Positions 10,101 through 18,159 are shown, numbered from the stretch's first letter. The stretch: DNA of 64,000 nucleotides from Actinomycetota bacterium (GCA_026393115.1 JAPLAU010000027.1:62001-126000), one strand, 5' to 3'. Numbers and translations are program-made. The notes: generated from the letters alone by a model not told the origin.

Positions 10101-10672
10101 CCCTGATGGGAGTCGAACATGTGCTGGCTCAGTCCACCGACTGCACTGTCGCAGCACTGCATTCCGATGATCGTGCCGATGGCCAGGTCGTCAGCGTCGG
10201 TGGTTTGGTGACGGCGGTGTCATATAAGACCACCAAATCGAGCGGGGCGCGGTGGGCCATCGTTTCGCTCGAGGACCTCGAAGGTTCCGTTGAGGTAATG
10301 GTGTTCCCGCAGACCTTCGCTGCGGTTGGCCCACACCTCACTCCCGACTCGGTCATCGTCGTCAAGGGCCGCCTCGATCGGCGAGAGGAAGAGTCGCCGC
10401 GATTGGTGGCGCTTGAAGTCACCGTTCCCGATCTGTCGGAAGGGCCGCGAGGCCCGGTGGTGGTCACGATGGCCACGGCGAGGTGCACCCCGCCCCTCGT
10501 TGAACGACTTAAAGAGGTGCTGGCAACGCATCCGGGAACCACCGAGGTGCAGTTACGACTCACCAATGGTCCTCGCACCACCCTGCTTCGGCTTGATGAT
10601 CGGCTACGGGTCAACGCTGATTCCTCCCTGTTCGGCGATCTCAAAGCCCTTCTCGGACCGAGCTGCCTCTAG
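7136..10672 (+). CDS. dnaE1: DNA polymerase III alpha subunit
   Basis: Replicative polymerase of the chromosome, 1178 residues, the normal length for actinobacterial DnaE1. The N-terminal PHP domain (about residues 5-210) keeps its metal-binding residues (HLHVHSEYSMLDG, ITDHGN, TNDLHY), which in Mycobacterium give DnaE1 its own 3'-5' proofreading. The palm has Asp419 and Asp421 in PDIDIDF and Asp583 in KMDFLGL. A helix-hairpin-helix region and an OB-fold (about residues 1010-1090, from VVSVGGLVTAV) follow. A Gly-rich insert at residues 83-105 lies within the PHP domain. Start is GTG at 7136 with GGGGAGG upstream. The next gene overlaps its stop by one base. Confidence 0.97.
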   Translation: MSDDGFVHLHVHSEYSMLDGAARIGDLVKEAGRQGMPAVAITDHGNLYGAYEFWKKATAGGVKPIIGMEGYYAPQGRKTRGPFDFGGGGDNRAGDEASAGRGKQNYTHMTLLAETTAGMHNLFRLSSLASLEGYYYKPRFDRELLETCGAGLIATTGCPSGEVNRWLQAGNYDRALEAAADFRDILGPGNFYCELMDHGLDIERRHREDLLKLARALDLPLVATNDLHYVYPGEAEMHDVLLCIGTRTTMDDPNRFRFDGRDFYLKTAAEMRDVWRELPEACDNTLLIAERCEVSFTEDANLMPQFTVPEGHTEQSWLIEEVERGLARRFAPAAVPASHRTQAEYEVGVIIQMGFPGYFLVVADLVRHAKENGIRVGPGRGSAAGAIIAWALGITELDPIKHGLLFERFLNPERISMPDIDIDFDDRRRADMIRYATEKYGETHVAQIVTYGSIRAKAAIKDSARALGHPYSLGDRITKAMPPAVMGKDISLAGVFDTSDARHGEAAEFRALYEAEPDVREVVDTARGLEGLKRQPGVHAAGVILCREPLIDVVPLWRRDQDGAVITQFDMGACESLGLLKMDFLGLRNLTVLDDCLANIASNRGETIVLEVLTLDDAITYELLARGDTLGVFQLDGGPMRSLLRSMVPDKFDDISAVLALYRPGPMGANAHNDYADRKNGRKPIVALHPELAEPLEEILGESFGLIVYQEQVMAIAQKLAGYTLGQADLLRRAMGKKKKEILDAEFVPFSEGMKANGYSEGAVRTLWEVLVPFSDYAFNKAHTAGYGLVSYWTAFLKANYPSEYMAALLTSVKDDKDKSAVYLAECRHMGIKVLPPDVNESQSDFTPVGTDIRFGLSAIRNVGTAVVDSLIVTRTAKGRFVDFPEFLAKVDASVCNKRVIESLIKAGAFDSLGHTRRGLLSVHAEAVDAVLETKRAEAVGQFDLFADAEPDTAPGVGLALTIPVGEWEKSMLLSAEREMLGLYVSDHPLMGVEHVLAQSTDCTVAALHSDDRADGQVVSVGGLVTAVSYKTTKSSGARWAIVSLEDLEGSVEVMVFPQTFAAVGPHLTPDSVIVVKGRLDRREEESPRLVALEVTVPDLSEGPRGPVVVTMATARCTPPLVERLKEVLATHPGTTEVQLRLTNGPRTTLLRLDDRLRVNADSSLFGDLKALLGPSCL

Positions 10673-11172
10673 TGCCTGTTACCAACAGTCCGTGGCGTGT
10701 CGCCGGAATTGTCATCATCGGCATGATCGTGCTCGGAATCCCGGTGGGCATTCTCTGGTCACTCATCGCACCGTCGGCCGCCGACATTCGCGGCGAGCCC
10801 CAACTGGCGATTGCCGCTGATGCGATGTTCGGTCTGGTGACGATCTGCACGGGTGTGATTTCGGCGCTGGTCGTCGCGCGAATGCAACGCCGCAATGGCA
10901 TCGCGCTCATCGTGGGTGTGGTGGTCGGAGGTCTATGCGGGTCCGTGGTGGCGCTGGGCGTGGGAGTGCTGCTCGGCCAAGCAGAAGTACGCGCTCTACC
11001 CGTGCTGCTGGCATGGTCGGTAGGTGGGCTGATTTCGCTGGTGGCACTCGGCGTCTCGTACGGACTCGAATCCGAAACAGATCCCGCAGAACAGAATTCG
11101 CCCGAGGAGCCCGCAGAACAGAATTCGCCCGAGGCGCCCGAGTTCGGCGTTGACGGTGACGATCAGTCCTGA
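10672..11172 (+). CDS. Four-helix membrane protein of unknown function
   Basis: I do not recognise this 166-residue protein with certainty; its size and position resemble small actinobacterial membrane proteins such as DUF2567, but that is a guess. Four hydrophobic segments are visible at about residues 11-31, 47-65, 74-99 and 104-126, followed by an acidic cytoplasmic tail of about 35 residues containing a duplicated nine-residue unit (PAEQNSPEE/PAEQNSPEA). The GTG start shares one base with the dnaE1 stop codon, so it is translationally coupled to dnaE1. Its 3' end overlaps the convergent ybaK gene by 10 bases. Confidence 0.6.
   Translation: MPVTNSPWRVAGIVIIGMIVLGIPVGILWSLIAPSAADIRGEPQLAIAADAMFGLVTICTGVISALVVARMQRRNGIALIVGVVVGGLCGSVVALGVGVLLGQAEVRALPVLLAWSVGGLISLVALGVSYGLESETDPAEQNSPEEPAEQNSPEAPEFGVDGDDQS
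11083..11136 (+). repeat. 27-base tandem duplication
   Basis: Two adjacent 27-base units (11083-11109 and 11110-11136) differ at one position. Being a multiple of three, the repeat adds nine residues to the acidic tail of the membrane protein without breaking the frame. Confidence 0.85.
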
Positions 11173-11645
11173 CGACCGATGTCGGCGGTAGTTGCGCCGG
11201 TGAGGCGAATCAGGTCATGCGGTGGTAGTTCGATTTGAAGTCCTCGCCGTCCGGCCGACACGAACATCGTTGAGTAGGCGAGAGCATGGTTATCGACCAC
11301 GGTGCGAAGAGTGTGTCGCTGACCGAGAGGTGACATGCCTCCCCGCACGTACCCGGTACTGCGCTCGGCCGCGGCGAGGTCGGCCATGGCGGCCTTCTTG
11401 CCTAGGCAAGCCGCTGCCAGCGACTTGAGATCGAGTTGCCAGACAACCGGTACGACCGCGACCATCAGTACTCCGTCGACGGAGGCGATGAGGGTTTTGA
11501 AAATTCGGTGCGAGTCAATACCGAGCGCCGCAGCAGCGTGGTCGCCGTAACCTTCAGATGTCGAAGAGTGGTCGTATTCGTGCAGAGTGAATGTGACCCC
11601 TTCGGCCAGCAGTGCACGTGTCGCGGGAGTACCTTTCGCTGCCAC
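11163..11645 (-). CDS. ybaK: YbaK/EbsC-type aminoacyl-tRNA deacylase
   Basis: Hydrolyses mischarged aminoacyl-tRNA, in the typical case Cys-tRNA-Pro. The 160-residue length matches single-domain YbaK. Visible family features are the H-R-I-F-K-T-L strand early in the protein, the catalytic Lys region around L-G-K-K-A-A-M, and the G-Y-V-R-G-G-M-S-P-L-G loop, which is the strongly conserved GxxSPxG motif of YbaK. It is the second gene of a minus-strand pair: its ATG lies one base after the stop of the LON-domain gene. It converges on the membrane protein downstream of dnaE1. Confidence 0.92.
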   Translation of the reverse strand: MAAKGTPATRALLAEGVTFTLHEYDHSSTSEGYGDHAAAALGIDSHRIFKTLIASVDGVLMVAVVPVVWQLDLKSLAAACLGKKAAMADLAAAERSTGYVRGGMSPLGQRHTLRTVVDNHALAYSTMFVSAGRRGLQIELPPHDLIRLTGATTADIGRQD

Positions 11646-11646
11646 G

Positions 11647-12330
11647 TTAGTTCAGGCTGGCATCCGTGCGCGCGAGATCGCCGGCCGGAATCGATTGCAG
11701 GTGTACTGCCAAGGCCGACTCGCGCCGCAATAACGACAACTCAGCACGCAGGCGCGTGGCGGAGTCAGGCTTTTCCAGCAGGGCTTGACGATCTACCCGG
11801 TCAAGAACCATGGCGGTCGCTACGAGGTACGAGAGTTCAATGGGATCGGCGGGCAGCGAATCAAAGGGGATTGGGTCGAGCATGCTGCTGAGTCGATTGC
11901 GGTAGGCGACAAACTGTTCGGACACGGAGGCGACAAGCGGGTCAGTTGACTCACCTGCATACTCGGTCAGCCACGCCACATGGGCTTGAAGATAGGGGGC
12001 CGAGACATCAAGATCATTGATCTCAAAACGATCGGTTCCGACCGTCACCATGTCGTAACGCCCGTCGTCATACTTCTCGACCACCTGAACCCGAGCGGCC
12101 GTTCCGACCATCGCGAGCGACCGCGCTGAGTTGGCGCCGACTTCGTGTCCTTCGCGGATCGAGACCACGCCAAAGGATCGTCCGCGCTGAGGGTGGTCAG
12201 GAGCGTCGATGAGGTCGCGGACCAATTGCCGGTAGCGAGGTTCAAAAACATGCAGGGGCAGTACCTGGCCGGGAACAAGCACGGTTCCGAGGGGAAACAG
12301 TGCGATTACATCGGTGTCTGCGCTTGCCAC
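11647..12330 (-). CDS. LON substrate-binding-domain protein
   Basis: A 227-residue protein with the N-terminal (substrate-binding) domain of Lon protease but no ATPase or peptidase domain. The signature FPLGTVLVPGQ ... LHVFEPRYRQL is at the N-terminus and the GxxxxV-rich barrel and helical part follow. Such stand-alone LON-domain proteins are widespread in actinobacteria; their function is unknown. Two GTG codons are possible (12333 and 12330); 12330 is preferred because TACTGT ends exactly 6 bases before it, the spacing of leaderless transcripts here. It forms an operon with ybaK downstream. Confidence 0.85.
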   Translation of the reverse strand: MASADTDVIALFPLGTVLVPGQVLPLHVFEPRYRQLVRDLIDAPDHPQRGRSFGVVSIREGHEVGANSARSLAMVGTAARVQVVEKYDDGRYDMVTVGTDRFEINDLDVSAPYLQAHVAWLTEYAGESTDPLVASVSEQFVAYRNRLSSMLDPIPFDSLPADPIELSYLVATAMVLDRVDRQALLEKPDSATRLRAELSLLRRESALAVHLQSIPAGDLARTDASLN

Positions 12331-12336
12331 CACCCC

Positions 12337-12342
12337 ACAGTA
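12337..12342 (-). promoter_or_regulatory. -10 element (TACTGT) for a leaderless LON-domain gene
   Basis: Minus-strand TACTGT, 6 bases before the GTG at 12330. No ribosome binding site lies between. Confidence 0.45.
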
Positions 12343-12383
12343 GAGGGCAACGGCGAGTGAAGGGCGATAACGCGCCGCACCAT

Positions 12384-12389
12384 TAGAAT
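12384..12389 (+). promoter_or_regulatory. -10 element (TAGAAT) in front of the hisH leader ORF
   Basis: TAGAAT is close to the classic TATAAT and ends 7 bases before the ATG of a 37-codon ORF at 12397. It is the only good -10 candidate for the hisHAF genes in this gap. Confidence 0.5.
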
Positions 12390-12396
12390 GTTCATC

Positions 12397-12510
12397 ATGT
12401 TGAGCGATACGAACCTGCGGCTCTCTCGAGCAGATTCAGCATGTCAGTCGTTTCTTGCTGGTCGTGTGTTCGGTTTGTTTACCCGCGGCGTAGGAACCTT
12501 TTCCTCGTGA
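12397..12510 (+). CDS. Putative 37-residue leader ORF coupled to hisH
   Basis: A short frame from ATG 12397 to TGA 12508-12510. Three things argue it may be translated: a TAGAAT hexamer ends 7 bases before the ATG (the leaderless layout seen at a dozen genes here); there is no competing gene in the gap; and its TGA overlaps the hisH start as GTGA, the same 4-base junction used between operon genes throughout the window. The peptide has no run of histidines (no His at all), so it is not a classic his attenuator peptide, and it has no recognisable domain. It could serve only to deliver ribosomes to hisH. Chance occurrence cannot be excluded. Confidence 0.4.
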   Translation: MLSDTNLRLSRADSACQSFLAGRVFGLFTRGVGTFSS

Positions 12511-13151
12511 ATCCACGCGTCGTTGTACTCGACTACGGGTCTGGCAATCTCCTGTCAGTTGAGCGAGCCTTGGTGCGTGCCGGAGCCGATGTCATCGTGA
12601 CCGCTGATCGTAAAGCGGTCGCCGACTGCGACGGTCTGGTCGTTCCCGGTGTGGGGGCCTTTGAAGCGTGCATGCAGGGGTTACGCGCAGTCCACGGTGA
12701 CGAACTCATCGGACGCCGTCTCGCGGGCAGTCGCCCCGTTCTTGGTATCTGTGTCGGCATGCAGGTGCTCTTTGAGTGGGGTAGTGAGCACGGCGTCCGC
12801 ACCCAGGGCTGTGGCGAGTGGCCGGGCACCGTCGAACCGCTCACGGCACCGGTGCTGCCACACATGGGGTGGAATACCGTGACGCCGCCCGAGGATTCGG
12901 TGCTCTTTCGCGGAATTGAGCAAGAGCGCTTCTACTTCGTGCATTCGTGCGCAGTCACGAGATGGGAACTTGAGGTCTCAGCCGACCGCTTGCGGGCACC
13001 GAAGGTGACCTGGAGTGAACACGGTCAACCTTTTGTTGCCGCTGTTGAGAATGGGCCGCTGTCGGCCGTTCAGTTTCACCCGGAGAAGTCCGGTGATGCC
13101 GGTGCTGCTCTGCTCCGCACCTGGGTCTCGACGCTCACTTCCGCCGACTAA
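12507..13151 (+). CDS. hisH: Imidazole glycerol phosphate synthase, glutaminase subunit
   Basis: Class I glutamine amidotransferase that feeds ammonia to HisF in histidine and AICAR formation. The 214-residue frame from GTG 12507 starts with [13 protein letters not shown], the usual HisH N-terminus; an upstream ATG at 12441 would add 22 unrelated residues. The catalytic Cys is in LGICVGMQ and the His/Glu pair in [13 protein letters not shown] lies 10 bases upstream of GTG 12507, and the start overlaps the stop of a 37-codon ORF. hisD, hisC and hisB, which precede hisH in Mycobacterium and Streptomyces, are absent here. Confidence 0.96.
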   Translation: MNPRVVVLDYGSGNLLSVERALVRAGADVIVTADRKAVADCDGLVVPGVGAFEACMQGLRAVHGDELIGRRLAGSRPVLGICVGMQVLFEWGSEHGVRTQGCGEWPGTVEPLTAPVLPHMGWNTVTPPEDSVLFRGIEQERFYFVHSCAVTRWELEVSADRLRAPKVTWSEHGQPFVAAVENGPLSAVQFHPEKSGDAGAALLRTWVSTLTSAD

Positions 13152-13154
13152 GGT
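13149..13154 (+). promoter_or_regulatory. -10 element (TAAGGT) for hisA
   Basis: TAAGGT, overlapping the hisH stop codon, ends 7 bases before the hisA ATG. It could give a separate leaderless hisA-hisF transcript. Confidence 0.4.
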
Positions 13155-13161
13155 CGGTGCC

Positions 13162-13887
13162 ATGCCTGCTCTGGAGTTGTTGCCCGCGGTTGATGTTGCC
13201 GGTGGAACAGCGGTGCGTCTTGTTCAAGGTCAGGCGGGAACCGAAACGGGCTATGGCGATCCGCTGGAGGCTGCTCTCGCCTGGCAAGCCGACGGCGCCC
13301 AGTGGATTCACTTGGTCGATCTCGATGCAGCATTTGGTCGGGGGAGTAACCGCGACTTACTGGCCGACGTTGTGGGCCGACTTGATATTCCCGTTGAACT
13401 GTCGGGTGGTATCCGCGATGACGAGTCGCTTGCCGCCGCACTTGCCACCGGTTGCCGCCGGGTGAACCTCGGAACCGCGGCACTCGAGGATCCTGAGTGG
13501 ACGCGACGCGCCATCGTCGGACATGGTGATCGCATTGCTGTCGGACTTGATGTGCGAGGAACCACGTTGGCAGCGCGTGGATGGACGAAAGAGGGAGGTG
13601 ACCTCTGGGAGACTCTCGCCCGTCTTGACGCCGATGGGTGTGCGCGTTACGTGGTCACCGACGTTGCCAAGGACGGCACTCTGACCGGTCCCAACATCGA
13701 ACTCCTCAGGAAGGTGTGCGCGGCAACAGACCGGCCCGTGATCGCCTCAGGTGGGGTGTCCTCCATTGCTGATCTGCTCGCACTTGACGAACTCACGACT
13801 CTCGGCGTCGAAGGCGCCATCGTGGGCAAGGCGTTGTACGCGGGTGCGTTCACCTTGTCCGAGGCGCTCGCAGCAGTCGCAGGGTGA
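13162..13887 (+). CDS. hisA: PriA-type ProFAR isomerase (probable dual HisA/TrpF)
   Basis: TIM-barrel isomerase converting ProFAR to PRFAR in histidine synthesis. In many actinobacteria the same enzyme (PriA) also isomerises phosphoribosyl anthranilate for tryptophan. The 241-residue protein has the catalytic aspartates in LLPAVDV and V-T-D-V-A-K-D-G-T and the phosphate sites S-G-G-I-R and A-S-G-G-V-S. The loop [12 protein letters not shown] matches the PriA loop whose Arg and Trp act in the two reactions. The trp cluster in this window has no trpF, which supports dual function. Start ATG 13162, 10 bases after hisH. Confidence 0.95.
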   Translation: MPALELLPAVDVAGGTAVRLVQGQAGTETGYGDPLEAALAWQADGAQWIHLVDLDAAFGRGSNRDLLADVVGRLDIPVELSGGIRDDESLAAALATGCRRVNLGTAALEDPEWTRRAIVGHGDRIAVGLDVRGTTLAARGWTKEGGDLWETLARLDADGCARYVVTDVAKDGTLTGPNIELLRKVCAATDRPVIASGGVSSIADLLALDELTTLGVEGAIVGKALYAGAFTLSEALAAVAG

Positions 13888-13894
13888 GTCACGC

Positions 13895-14665
13895 ATGACC
13901 GTTGCCATCCGAGTGATTCCGTGCCTCGATGTTGATGCAGGGCGAGTGGTGAAGGGTGTCAACTTCACCAACCTGCGTGATGCGGGAGATCCGGTTGAAC
14001 TGGCCCGCGCCTATGACCTCGCCGGAGCCGACGAACTCATTTTCCTCGACATCACCGCATCCTCCGGCGATCGCGCCACGGTGTTCGACGTGGTCCGCCG
14101 CACGGCCGAAGAGGTCTTCATTCCTCTCACTGTCGGTGGCGGAATTCGTGAAGTGGCTGACATCGACCGGTTGCTCCGGGCCGGCGCCGACAAGGTGAGT
14201 CTCAACACCGCCGCACTCGCGCGGCCAGAACTTCTCGCGGAGGCAGCTCACCGCTTCGGTTCGCAGTGTGTCGTTCTCTCGGTTGATGCGCGTCGCGTCA
14301 CCGATGACACGCGCACTGAGAGCGGATTTGAAGTGACCACGCATGGCGGTCGCCGAGGCACGGGTATTGATGCCATCGAGTGGGCGCGGGAAGCGACTGG
14401 CCTAGGTGCCGGAGAGGTGTTGCTCAATTCAATGGACGCCGACGGAACGCGCGAGGGTTACGACCTTGAACTCATTGCGTTGGTGCGAGCCGCTGTCAGC
14501 GTTCCATTGATTGCAAGTGGTGGCGCCGGAAGGCTGGGCCATTTCGCGCCCGCGGTCGCTGCCGGAGCCGATGCAGTGCTTGCTGCGAGTGTGTTGCATT
14601 TCGGCGAAGTGAGCATTGCCGACATCAAGAACGAACTACGTGACGCGGGCGAATTGGTGCGTTAA
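13895..14665 (+). CDS. hisF: Imidazole glycerol phosphate synthase, cyclase subunit
   Basis: TIM-barrel partner of HisH; closes the imidazole ring to give imidazole glycerol phosphate and AICAR. The 256-residue protein has the catalytic aspartates in [16 protein letters not shown] and in V-V-L-S-V-D-A-R and the phosphate-binding ends V-G-G-G-I-R and A-S-G-G-A-G. The ATG at 13895 lies 7 bases after hisA; the longer reading from 13751 lies within hisA and is not homologous. Downstream it faces the convergent SARP gene with an 11-base gap and no obvious terminator. Confidence 0.97.
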   Translation: MTVAIRVIPCLDVDAGRVVKGVNFTNLRDAGDPVELARAYDLAGADELIFLDITASSGDRATVFDVVRRTAEEVFIPLTVGGGIREVADIDRLLRAGADKVSLNTAALARPELLAEAAHRFGSQCVVLSVDARRVTDDTRTESGFEVTTHGGRRGTGIDAIEWAREATGLGAGEVLLNSMDADGTREGYDLELIALVRAAVSVPLIASGGAGRLGHFAPAVAAGADAVLAASVLHFGEVSIADIKNELRDAGELVR

Positions 14666-14676
14666 TGCGCGAGTCA

Positions 14677-17592
14677 CTAGTTACCGCGTAGCGCAACGAG
14701 CAGTTCGGGCTCAAGGGTGTCGGGCAGATCGATGTGTGTCGTGAGCGAAGCAACGACCCAGCCGCGCGGCGCCGAGGCCCCTTGCTGGAATGCCTCTCGG
14801 AATGCCTCGCCGCCTAGGTCTGCCGGAAGTTGCGCGAGCAGGTCGCACACATCCGGATCGGACTCCCAGGCCGTTCCTGACGCGACAGTCGACGAAGCGC
14901 CGAGCAGCGTTGCCGCCTCCTTGGAGTCACCGCTGCGTGCTGCTGCTTGGGCCAGTCGAATCAGGCACCACTTCTGATACCGCTCATCGCCGCGACGCCA
15001 TACCCGGTCGAGCAGAACCAACGTGATGGCTCGGCACTCACTGATACGTCCCTCCTCGAGGGCAAGATCGGCGAGAGACAACACGTAGACCAAGCTGTGC
15101 GGGCTATTCCAGCGCAAGGCAAGTTGCGCGGCCTTGCGGGTGTAAGTCGCACCCAGATCAAGTTCACCGGCGCTGACGAGCAGACCGCCTGCTTCGCCGA
15201 ATGCAGAAATGCTTTCAGTTGAGTCGATGCGATCAGCCAGGGCAGCGGCTTGCAGCGCGTGAGCGACGGCGTCCTGTGCCCCCCGATGCAGCCATACGGC
15301 ATGCATGCGGGCGCGAGCGGCGCGCACGGCGAGTGGATCGCCATCGCTCTTGGCCGAAGTCACGGCATCCCACGCGGCGTCTGCCAATGAGGTGGCTTCG
15401 GAGAGGCGTCCATCCTCGAGGGCGAGAAAGACCGAGTCGACTGCCCACGCCGCCTGGCGAGTGACATCGGCGTGAGATGCGAGTTCGGCCAAGTCCGCGA
15501 TGACCTCAGCAAGGCCTTCCTTGTCGGCCCCTGTCAACGCGAAACCGAGCCGGGCGCGCTGGAGGTCGTAGCGAAGATCGGGGGGCAAGGCGTTGCCGGC
15601 GGTCTGGGCGAGGGTGGACGCCATGGCTGCCAGAGAGATCTGATCAACGTCGGCATCAATAAGAAGCAGCATCGTCAGGGTCTGTTCCGCTGGCTCGCTC
15701 CACGGCTCGGGCCACGCCAGCGCACCGACTGCTGGAGCTGCCAACGCCCTGACCATGTCGGATGCCTCAGCCGAGGCCGGCACCGCGAGTGGGCGAACGA
15801 GAAGGTCTGCCGACAGTACCGACAGTCCAGTGCGAATGCGCCGATGCAGTGAATGGACCGCAGCATCGTCAAGCTGCGACATCACCAATTCGCGCACCAG
15901 CGCCAGTGGCTCGACTTGGGAGACTGGTGCATCGGGCCGGGTGACCAAATTCCAACTCACGAGTTCATGCAGGTGACCCGCCGTGGGTCCACTTCCATTG
16001 GCTGATTCGAGAAGGAGCTGGTCGGGAGCACGTAAGGGGAGTACCGACAACAGATCGAGCAACTGTCGGCTGGGTTCGGGAAGAAGTTCAAGAGTGCGCC
16101 GAATCGAGTCGGTGAGCGAAATGAGTTGACCACTGTCGTCCCAGCGCTCGAATTGAATCGTTTCAAGCGCGGTGCGTTCGAGCAGCAGGTTCGGGCGGCC
16201 ACCATCGGGATGTGACGCTGCCATTTCGATGGCAAGCGGAAGTCCACTCAGTCGTCGAACTAGGCGACCGACGTCGGGGATCTGATCGGTGGGTACCGGA
16301 TGTCCGGACTCGCGGGCACGTTGTAAGTAGAGCTGAACTCCGGAAGTGTGCTCAAGATCAACGGCGACGGTATCGTCGGTACCCGCATCCAGACCCGTGA
16401 GGCAGACAACGACTTCGCCTGCGGCTCCGAGTGCTCGCTGTGACGTGGCCACGATGCTCAGGCCCGGCAGTGCCTGCAGCAAGTCTTGTATGAAAGGTCC
16501 CATCCGCAGGTGTTCGCATGATTCCAATACGAGAAGGAATCGACCTTGCAGCAGGTGCTCGGCCAATTCGCCGACTACCGACTCGGGGGGTACTCCCGTT
16601 GCGCGCGCCACTGCCTCGAGCGGATCCTCAGCAATCGATTGGTCGACCAGATTCACCGTTCGCGAGCGTCCAGCGAAGTACGGCTGAGTCAGTCGAACGG
16701 CCTCGGCGGCAAGCCGTGACTTACCAGAGCCGCTCATTCCCGTGATGGTGACCAGTCGGCGGTCGTGGAGCAGCGCCACCACCGAATCGACTTCGCGTTC
16801 GCGGCCGACAAGGCGTGAGTGCAGCGAGGGGCCGTCGGGCGAGGAGCCAGGCTCGACGGTGCCGAGAATTCGTGCGCGCGCCGCGCGAAGTTCGTCACCG
16901 GGATCGAGTCCGGCTCGCTCGTGCAGCACCGAGCGAGCACCGGTGTACGCCTCCAGTGCATCGGCCGTGCGTCCGGCCAATTGCAGCGAATCCATCAGAA
17001 GTACGTAGCGTCGCTCGCTGAGCGGTTCCTGCTCGACAAGGGCTCGTGCTTGCCCGATCAAGAGGGCGGCATCAGCCGGTTTCGCAAGCACGATGCGACC
17101 GCCGAGCAATTCTTCGCGGGCAATCTCGGACGTCTGTGCGAGGCGTCGGCGCACGGCAGTGAGGGCCTCGCTCAACGTTTGCCCTGCCAGCAGAGCGCCG
17201 CGGTAATTCGGTAGAGCGGCAGCAAGTGCTTCAACGCCGATGTGAATGCGCCCCGCGCGAATGTCGGCAATCGCGGTGTGAACCTCTGACTCGAAGCGTA
17301 GGACGTCGATGCTGCTGGCCGGCAGGGTCAGGCGGTACCCACTGCCGGAGGTCACAATCGTTCGCGCACCCAATTGTGCTCGCAGTCGCGACACGTAGAC
17401 GTGCAGGGCGTTGCGCGCGGTAACTGGGGGTGTGCCATCCCAGACCGCGGCAACGATTTCGTCGTGTTCGAGCACTCGACCTGGCTGGAGGGCGAGTGCG
17501 GTCAACACGCGCACAGGGCGACCGAGGGGCAAAGGGTCACGCCGACCGTCGGCATAAGCGACCGCCGGTGGGCCTAACAGGTTGAGCTCCAC
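14677..17592 (-). CDS. SARP/AfsR-like transcriptional regulator with ATPase and TPR-like C-terminus
   Basis: A 971-residue regulator. Residues 1 to about 95 form an OmpR-like winged helix (ELNLLGP at the start, V-S-R-L-R-A-Q-L near 85), followed by a BTAD domain to about residue 245. An NB-ARC/AAA-type ATPase follows, with Walker A MSGSGKS near residues 283-290 and Walker B LLVLESCEHL near 351, where the usual D-N-C-E-H is E-S-C-E-H. The rest is a helical repeat region like the TPR/MalT sensor part of AfsR. GTG 17592 fits the family start ([MV]EL.LLG); a GTG at 17655 would add 21 residues. It sits alone between hisF and hisI. The target genes are unknown. Confidence 0.88.
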   Translation of the reverse strand: MELNLLGPPAVAYADGRRDPLPLGRPVRVLTALALQPGRVLEHDEIVAAVWDGTPPVTARNALHVYVSRLRAQLGARTIVTSGSGYRLTLPASSIDVLRFESEVHTAIADIRAGRIHIGVEALAAALPNYRGALLAGQTLSEALTAVRRRLAQTSEIAREELLGGRIVLAKPADAALLIGQARALVEQEPLSERRYVLLMDSLQLAGRTADALEAYTGARSVLHERAGLDPGDELRAARARILGTVEPGSSPDGPSLHSRLVGREREVDSVVALLHDRRLVTITGMSGSGKSRLAAEAVRLTQPYFAGRSRTVNLVDQSIAEDPLEAVARATGVPPESVVGELAEHLLQGRFLLVLESCEHLRMGPFIQDLLQALPGLSIVATSQRALGAAGEVVVCLTGLDAGTDDTVAVDLEHTSGVQLYLQRARESGHPVPTDQIPDVGRLVRRLSGLPLAIEMAASHPDGGRPNLLLERTALETIQFERWDDSGQLISLTDSIRRTLELLPEPSRQLLDLLSVLPLRAPDQLLLESANGSGPTAGHLHELVSWNLVTRPDAPVSQVEPLALVRELVMSQLDDAAVHSLHRRIRTGLSVLSADLLVRPLAVPASAEASDMVRALAAPAVGALAWPEPWSEPAEQTLTMLLLIDADVDQISLAAMASTLAQTAGNALPPDLRYDLQRARLGFALTGADKEGLAEVIADLAELASHADVTRQAAWAVDSVFLALEDGRLSEATSLADAAWDAVTSAKSDGDPLAVRAARARMHAVWLHRGAQDAVAHALQAAALADRIDSTESISAFGEAGGLLVSAGELDLGATYTRKAAQLALRWNSPHSLVYVLSLADLALEEGRISECRAITLVLLDRVWRRGDERYQKWCLIRLAQAAARSGDSKEAATLLGASSTVASGTAWESDPDVCDLLAQLPADLGGEAFREAFQQGASAPRGWVVASLTTHIDLPDTLEPELLVALRGN

Positions 17593-17659
17593 CCAGCACC
17601 CCCGTGCCTGTGACGTGCGAGACGGGGTCCTGATTGGACCATGGGTCATCTCCACTGGA

Positions 17660-17665
17660 AGGGTA
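17660..17665 (-). promoter_or_regulatory. Possible -10 element (TACCCT) for the SARP gene
   Basis: Minus-strand TACCCT. A transcript starting about 7 bases downstream would begin inside the GTG at 17655, so it favours the later GTG at 17592 as the real start. Confidence 0.35.
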
Positions 17666-17778
17666 ACCGGGAGAAGGCCACAGTGCTACAGGCAGGACAG
17701 ACAGATCTGCCGTAGTTCTTGCCGAACCGGAGGCGACGGCCAGCAGGGACCGTCGGCTCGGGCCTGACCAACTTCCGA

Positions 17779-17784
17779 CACAAT
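17779..17784 (+). promoter_or_regulatory. Weak -10 element (CACAAT) for hisI
   Basis: CACAAT ends 6 bases before the hisI GTG. It departs from TANNNT at its first base but has the same position as the leaderless promoters nearby. Confidence 0.3.
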
Positions 17785-17790
17785 GGGCGT

Positions 17791-18159
17791 GTGACAGAGA
17801 GCGAACATGCCCGCGAGCCGGCGCGTGGCGCTGGGCGCACGCCGGTGTTTGGAGCCGATGGGCTCATTCCCGCGATTGCCCAGGACGCTCATTCGGGAGC
17901 GGTGTTGATGCTGGCCTGGATGGATCGTGAGGCTCTGCGTCGCACTCTCGGCACCGGTCGGGCCACGTATTGGAGTCGATCGCGCCGCGAGTACTGGGTC
18001 AAGGGTGAAACCAGCGGAAACATCCAGACGGTGGTTGAGGTGCGGCTCGACTGTGATGGCGACGCCCTGCTGGTGAGGGTTGAGCAAGCAGGTCCGGCAT
18101 GTCACACCGGCGATTCCACGTGTTTTGACTCGGGCCTGCTGTCAGGCGAAATCTCGTGA
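17791..18159 (+). CDS. hisI: Phosphoribosyl-AMP cyclohydrolase
   Basis: Third step of histidine synthesis, opening the adenine ring of PR-AMP. The 122-residue protein is the stand-alone cyclohydrolase without the HisE domain; hisE is separate at 60785. Metal-binding residues are visible in D-C-D-G-D-A and in the Cys pair of [16 protein letters not shown] and Y-W-S-R-S-R are family motifs. GTG 17791 is chosen because the reading from 17719 adds unrelated basic residues. It overlaps trpE by 4 bases (GTGA), so it is the first gene of the trp cluster transcript. Confidence 0.96.
   Translation: MTESEHAREPARGAGRTPVFGADGLIPAIAQDAHSGAVLMLAWMDREALRRTLGTGRATYWSRSRREYWVKGETSGNIQTVVEVRLDCDGDALLVRVEQAGPACHTGDSTCFDSGLLSGEIS

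Noticed and set aside
14677-17592. SARP gene as marker of a biosynthetic gene cluster
   Set aside because: No polyketide, peptide or other secondary metabolite genes lie within the window; the flanks are his and trp genes.
17656-17790. Trp or His attenuator peptide upstream of hisI-trpE
   Set aside because: No short frame with clustered Trp or His codons and no terminator hairpin is visible; the same is true before trpC.
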